Below are positions 5,559-8,229 of a stretch of DNA of 8,229 nt, in pieces (position 1 is the stretch's first letter; each line of letters starts with the position of its first letter). The notes beneath the pieces were generated by a model. The model saw only the letters and a program-made list of their open reading frames with translations, searched no databases and had not been told where the DNA came from. The stretch comes from Terriglobia bacterium (GTDB lineage Bacteria > Acidobacteriota > Terriglobia > UBA7540): positions 1-8,229 of the forward strand of contig JALHUF010000616.1 of the NCBI GenBank assembly GCA_022866195.1. The letters run 5' to 3'. Made by a program: the position numbers and the translations under genes.

Positions 5559-6800
5559 ATGAGAATAGCTACCCACTCTCACCTCCGCAAGGTTTGTGCT
5601 TTCCTTAGCCTTTTGCTGGCACTGCCTGTCTTCGGCGTCGCGCAAACGCGGATTGTCGCTGTCGGGGACGTGCACGGCGACTACGAAGACTTCGTGGGCA
5701 TTTTGCAGAAGACCGGCCTGATCGACGGCAACCGGCAGTGGATCGGCGGTTCGAGCGTCCTGGTGCAGACGGGGGATCTGGTGGACCGGGGACCCGACAG
5801 CCGCAAGTGCCTCGACCTGCTGATGGAGCTGGAGCGCCAAGCGGCGCAACAGAAGGGAAGAGTCATCACCCTGCTCGGCAACCATGAAGTGATGACCATC
5901 ATGGGCGACCTGCGGTACGTCGATCCCGACGACTATCGGGCTTTTGCCGACGAACATTCCGAACAGGTGCGTGCCCAGGCTTTCGCGGCGTACAAGAAGT
6001 TCATTTCCGCCCACGGCAACCAGCGCAGCGTTGCGACTCTCGAGGAAGAGGCCGGGCGGCAGAAGTGGATGGCGGACTATCCCCTAGGTTACTTCGAGCG
6101 CCGCGACGCCTTCGGGCCGAAGGGCCTGTACGGGCGCTGGCTCCGCCAGCGCGACGCCGTCTTCCAGGTGGGCGACGGGCTCTTCGTGCACGGCGGCCTG
6201 AACCCCACGCTCCACTTCCGTCGTATCAAAGAACTGAATGACCACGTCCATTCCGACCTGGCCAACTTCGATTCTCTGTGGGAGTTGCTCTGCAGCAGGG
6301 ATATCATCTGGCGGTACATGAGGCTGGATGAGGCGACGCGCCAGGTCCAGGAAGCTTGGAGAGCGATTCAATTGCGCGGCCAAGTGGAGGACCGTCTTGT
6401 TGCCGAGGGCATGCAGAAGCTGCTCGGTATCCTGGGCTGGAGGGTATTTGTGCCGGACAGCCCTATCTGGTATCGAGGCTTGGCGCTGCAACCGGAGGAG
6501 GATCTGAAGGGCAGCCTGGAGGCAATGCTGGCGCGGCTGAAAGCGGGTTACATTGTGGCGGGGCACACGGTCCGGCCGAAGTACGACGTCGCTGCCCGCT
6601 TTGATAAGCGGGTGTTCCTGATTGACACGGGCATGCTGAAGAAGCAGTACGGAGGGCGGGCGTCGGCGCTGGAGATCCAGAACGGGCGCTTCACCGCCTA
6701 CTACGCCGATCAAGGGCCCCAGGTTCTACGAGTGCCGGAGGGCGGGGAAGCCATCCCGGCACACAGCCCGGGTGAGGAAGTAAAGAAGCAGGAGCCATGA
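5559..6800 (+). CDS. Secreted PPP-family metallophosphatase, Shewanella-like type
   Basis: 413 residues from ATG 5559. This start is chosen because a signal peptide follows at once: basic RIATHSHLRK, hydrophobic VCAFLSLLLALPVFG (12-26), likely cleavage after A28. The frame is open upstream to 5412, but that part is not signal-like. The PPP signature is complete: GDVHG (36-40), GDLVDRG (72-78), GNHE (107-110), HGG (211-213) and GHT (335-337), supplying the Asp, His and Asn ligands of a two-metal centre. GNHEVMTIMGDLRYV (107-121) and PIWYRG (302-307) are features of Shewanella-like phosphatases, which are Ser/Thr- or Tyr-protein phosphatases in studied examples. It would act in the periplasm or outside the cell. 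Only a weak Shine-Dalgarno (GGAG, 5542-5545) is seen. It overlaps the downstream transporter gene and diverges from the kinase-like gene. Confidence 0.9.
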   Translation: MRIATHSHLRKVCAFLSLLLALPVFGVAQTRIVAVGDVHGDYEDFVGILQKTGLIDGNRQWIGGSSVLVQTGDLVDRGPDSRKCLDLLMELERQAAQQKGRVITLLGNHEVMTIMGDLRYVDPDDYRAFADEHSEQVRAQAFAAYKKFISAHGNQRSVATLEEEAGRQKWMADYPLGYFERRDAFGPKGLYGRWLRQRDAVFQVGDGLFVHGGLNPTLHFRRIKELNDHVHSDLANFDSLWELLCSRDIIWRYMRLDEATRQVQEAWRAIQLRGQVEDRLVAEGMQKLLGILGWRVFVPDSPIWYRGLALQPEEDLKGSLEAMLARLKAGYIVAGHTVRPKYDVAARFDKRVFLIDTGMLKKQYGGRASALEIQNGRFTAYYADQGPQVLRVPEGGEAIPAHSPGEEVKKQEP

Positions 6801-8229
6801 TCCCCTACTTGGAGAGGACGCTGAACGTGCGCCGCGATGAGTTCGCGCCAGCGTCGCTGCTGTTCCTCTACCTGTTCCTGACGATCGGCTGCTACAGCAT
6901 GGGGCAGGCGGCGGGCGACGCCATTTTCTTGGTAGCCTTTCGTAACTACCTGCCGCACCTCAAGATCGGCATTGCAGTGGTAGTCGGCGTCTTCGCTTGG
7001 CTTTACATTCGTCTTTCACACCGCCTGCGGCTGGAAGTGGTGATCATTGGTTCGCTGCTATCCTTCGCCTTGGGGTTCGTGGTGTTCTGGTGGCTGACGC
7101 GTTTTGTGGGGCAGTGGGTTTACCCGCTGATTTGCATCTGGGTATATCTGGTAGGGGTGATGGGTCCGATCATGGGCTGGACGCTGGCCAACTGCGCCCT
7201 GACTACCCGCGAGGCCCGGCGACTCTTCGGCTTTATCGGCGCGGGAGCCGTTCTGGGATTCCCTTGCGCCGGCTTTATTACCGCCGACGTGCTTGGCCAC
7301 CATCGCCTCCTTCCGGAGACGTTACTGCTGGTGATGGCTGCTTTACAGGGGCTGGGCGCGGTGGTGGTGCGGCTGCTCTGTCGGCAGACAGGGCGGCGGT
7401 TCGCCGCGTTGGGTCTGGCGCCTGCCGCTGATTCGGGCGCACCCCGGAATTTCCTGGACATCTGGGCCTTTATCCGCGGTTCCCGTTTTTTAGTGCTGAT
7501 CACCGCCCTGGTGGGCATCGGGTGCATGGCCACCGAAATTATTGGCTATCAATTCAAAATCACCGCCAGGGACACTCTCGGCGCTGATAAGGTGGCACTG
7601 GGCGCCTTCTTCGGCGCCTTCAATGGTTACATCGGACTGGCCGCTTTTGTGCTGCAAATGCTTCTCACCGGCCGCTTGTTGCGCTCCTTTGGCATCCGGG
7701 TGACGCTGTTCGTCTTGCCGGTGGTGTTTATTGGCGGCAGTATGGCCCTGCTGCTGGTTCCCGTGCTGCTGACGGCGTGCATTCTGAGAGGCAGCCAGCA
7801 GTTACTGCGCCCCTCTCTGGACAAGTCTTCCACCGAATTGCTCTACCTGCCCGTAGCTCCTCCGGACATCAAGAATCAGATCAAGTCGTTCATTGATGGT
7901 TTCATCTGGCGGGCGGCCGATGGCGTAGCGGCTCTGGTGATGTTGCTATTCCAGAACGTGCTGAAATTCCGCCCTGGGCGCATGAGCCTGGTGAACTTTG
8001 TGGTTTTGGCGGGCTGGATTGCCGTGGCCTATGGTGTGCGCCGGGAGTACCTAAACGTCCTGCGGCGGGCCATCGAGAGGCGCACCCTGGACCCGGAACG
8101 GATTGCCGCCGGCACTCTGGACTCCACCACCACCGAGATCCTGGCAGGGGCTCTGGCGCGCGGGGGCGAGCAACAAGTTCTGTACGGACTGAGCCTGTTC
8201 GAGGTGGGCCGCGAACCGGGCTGGCATCC
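6797..8229 (+). CDS. Nucleotide-translocase-like MFS membrane protein with start of a helical-repeat tail (3' end beyond window)
   Basis: The frame is open from ATG 6797 to the window end (477 codons plus two bases), so the C-terminus is missing. It starts inside the phosphatase stop (ATGA overlap). AGGAG (6790-6794) is only two bases away, so translational coupling is likely. About 11-12 membrane helices are visible, among them 19-36, 55-72, 79-100, 110-130, 145-165, 172-195, 231-250, 268-292, 301-325, 370-388 and 398-415. The segment LRPSLDKSSTELLYLPVAPP (337-356), then KNQIKSFIDGFIWRAADG, is the hallmark of the Npt/TLC ATP-ADP translocase-related MFS group. From about 416 the chain becomes soluble, basic and helical, as in members that carry HEAT-type repeats. 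In obligate intracellular bacteria relatives exchange ATP for ADP; the role in free-living bacteria is not established. Confidence 0.82.
   Translation, partial: MIPYLERTLNVRRDEFAPASLLFLYLFLTIGCYSMGQAAGDAIFLVAFRNYLPHLKIGIAVVVGVFAWLYIRLSHRLRLEVVIIGSLLSFALGFVVFWWLTRFVGQWVYPLICIWVYLVGVMGPIMGWTLANCALTTREARRLFGFIGAGAVLGFPCAGFITADVLGHHRLLPETLLLVMAALQGLGAVVVRLLCRQTGRRFAALGLAPAADSGAPRNFLDIWAFIRGSRFLVLITALVGIGCMATEIIGYQFKITARDTLGADKVALGAFFGAFNGYIGLAAFVLQMLLTGRLLRSFGIRVTLFVLPVVFIGGSMALLLVPVLLTACILRGSQQLLRPSLDKSSTELLYLPVAPPDIKNQIKSFIDGFIWRAADGVAALVMLLFQNVLKFRPGRMSLVNFVVLAGWIAVAYGVRREYLNVLRRAIERRTLDPERIAAGTLDSTTTEILAGALARGGEQQVLYGLSLFEVGREPGWH

Noticed and set aside
6084..6713. Minus-strand open frame (209 codons) opposite the phosphatase
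   Set aside because: It is antisense to conserved PPP motifs, with no signature or ribosome binding site.
6997..7431. Plus-strand open frame (144 codons) and minus-strand frames within 7058-7833
   Set aside because: They overlap the continuous transporter frame, which runs unbroken from 6797 to the window end and has clear membrane helices and family motifs.

Overview
The window is a dense, GC-rich bacterial chromosomal segment. It carries seven protein genes plus the first codons of an eighth, and I see no RNA gene, CRISPR array or insertion sequence. The gene families and their style (a TTG-started galT, a yraN, a broad-class acetylornithine-like aminotransferase, a secreted kinase-like protein with a DRN-x2-N / IDF signature, and a nucleotide-translocase-like MFS protein running into a helical-repeat tail) suggest a member of the Acidobacteriota or a close relative. 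That is a judgement from protein style, because no rRNA or other marker is present.

Left part (1-3669, all minus strand): cysS (cysteinyl-tRNA synthetase) is followed by a class III PLP aminotransferase, then yraN (restriction-endonuclease-fold protein), then the 5' end of galT, which leaves the window. Gaps are 151, about 90 and 82 bases, so these may be partly co-transcribed housekeeping genes. A good sigma-70-type promoter (TTGACT, 18 bases, TAGAAT) sits just before cysS and fixes its start at 3669. The aminotransferase-yraN gap holds an imperfect inverted repeat whose right arm also encodes the last residues of the aminotransferase.

Middle (3670-4409): a divergent promoter region leads into a hemerythrin-like HHE protein on the plus strand. 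A 13-base palindrome there coincides with an extended -10 element and could be an operator.

Right part (4479-8229): this is the most interesting region. A secreted protein with a PI3/4-kinase-like catalytic signature (minus strand) is divergently transcribed from a secreted PPP-family phosphatase of the Shewanella-like type (plus strand). The phosphatase stop overlaps the start (ATGA) of a membrane protein related to the ATP/ADP translocase (Npt/TLC) group, which is cut by the window end. Together they could form an extracytoplasmic phosphorylation/dephosphorylation module, with the coupled transporter as a possible source of nucleotide. That functional link is inference; the domain signatures, the likely signal peptides and the overlap are visible in the sequence.
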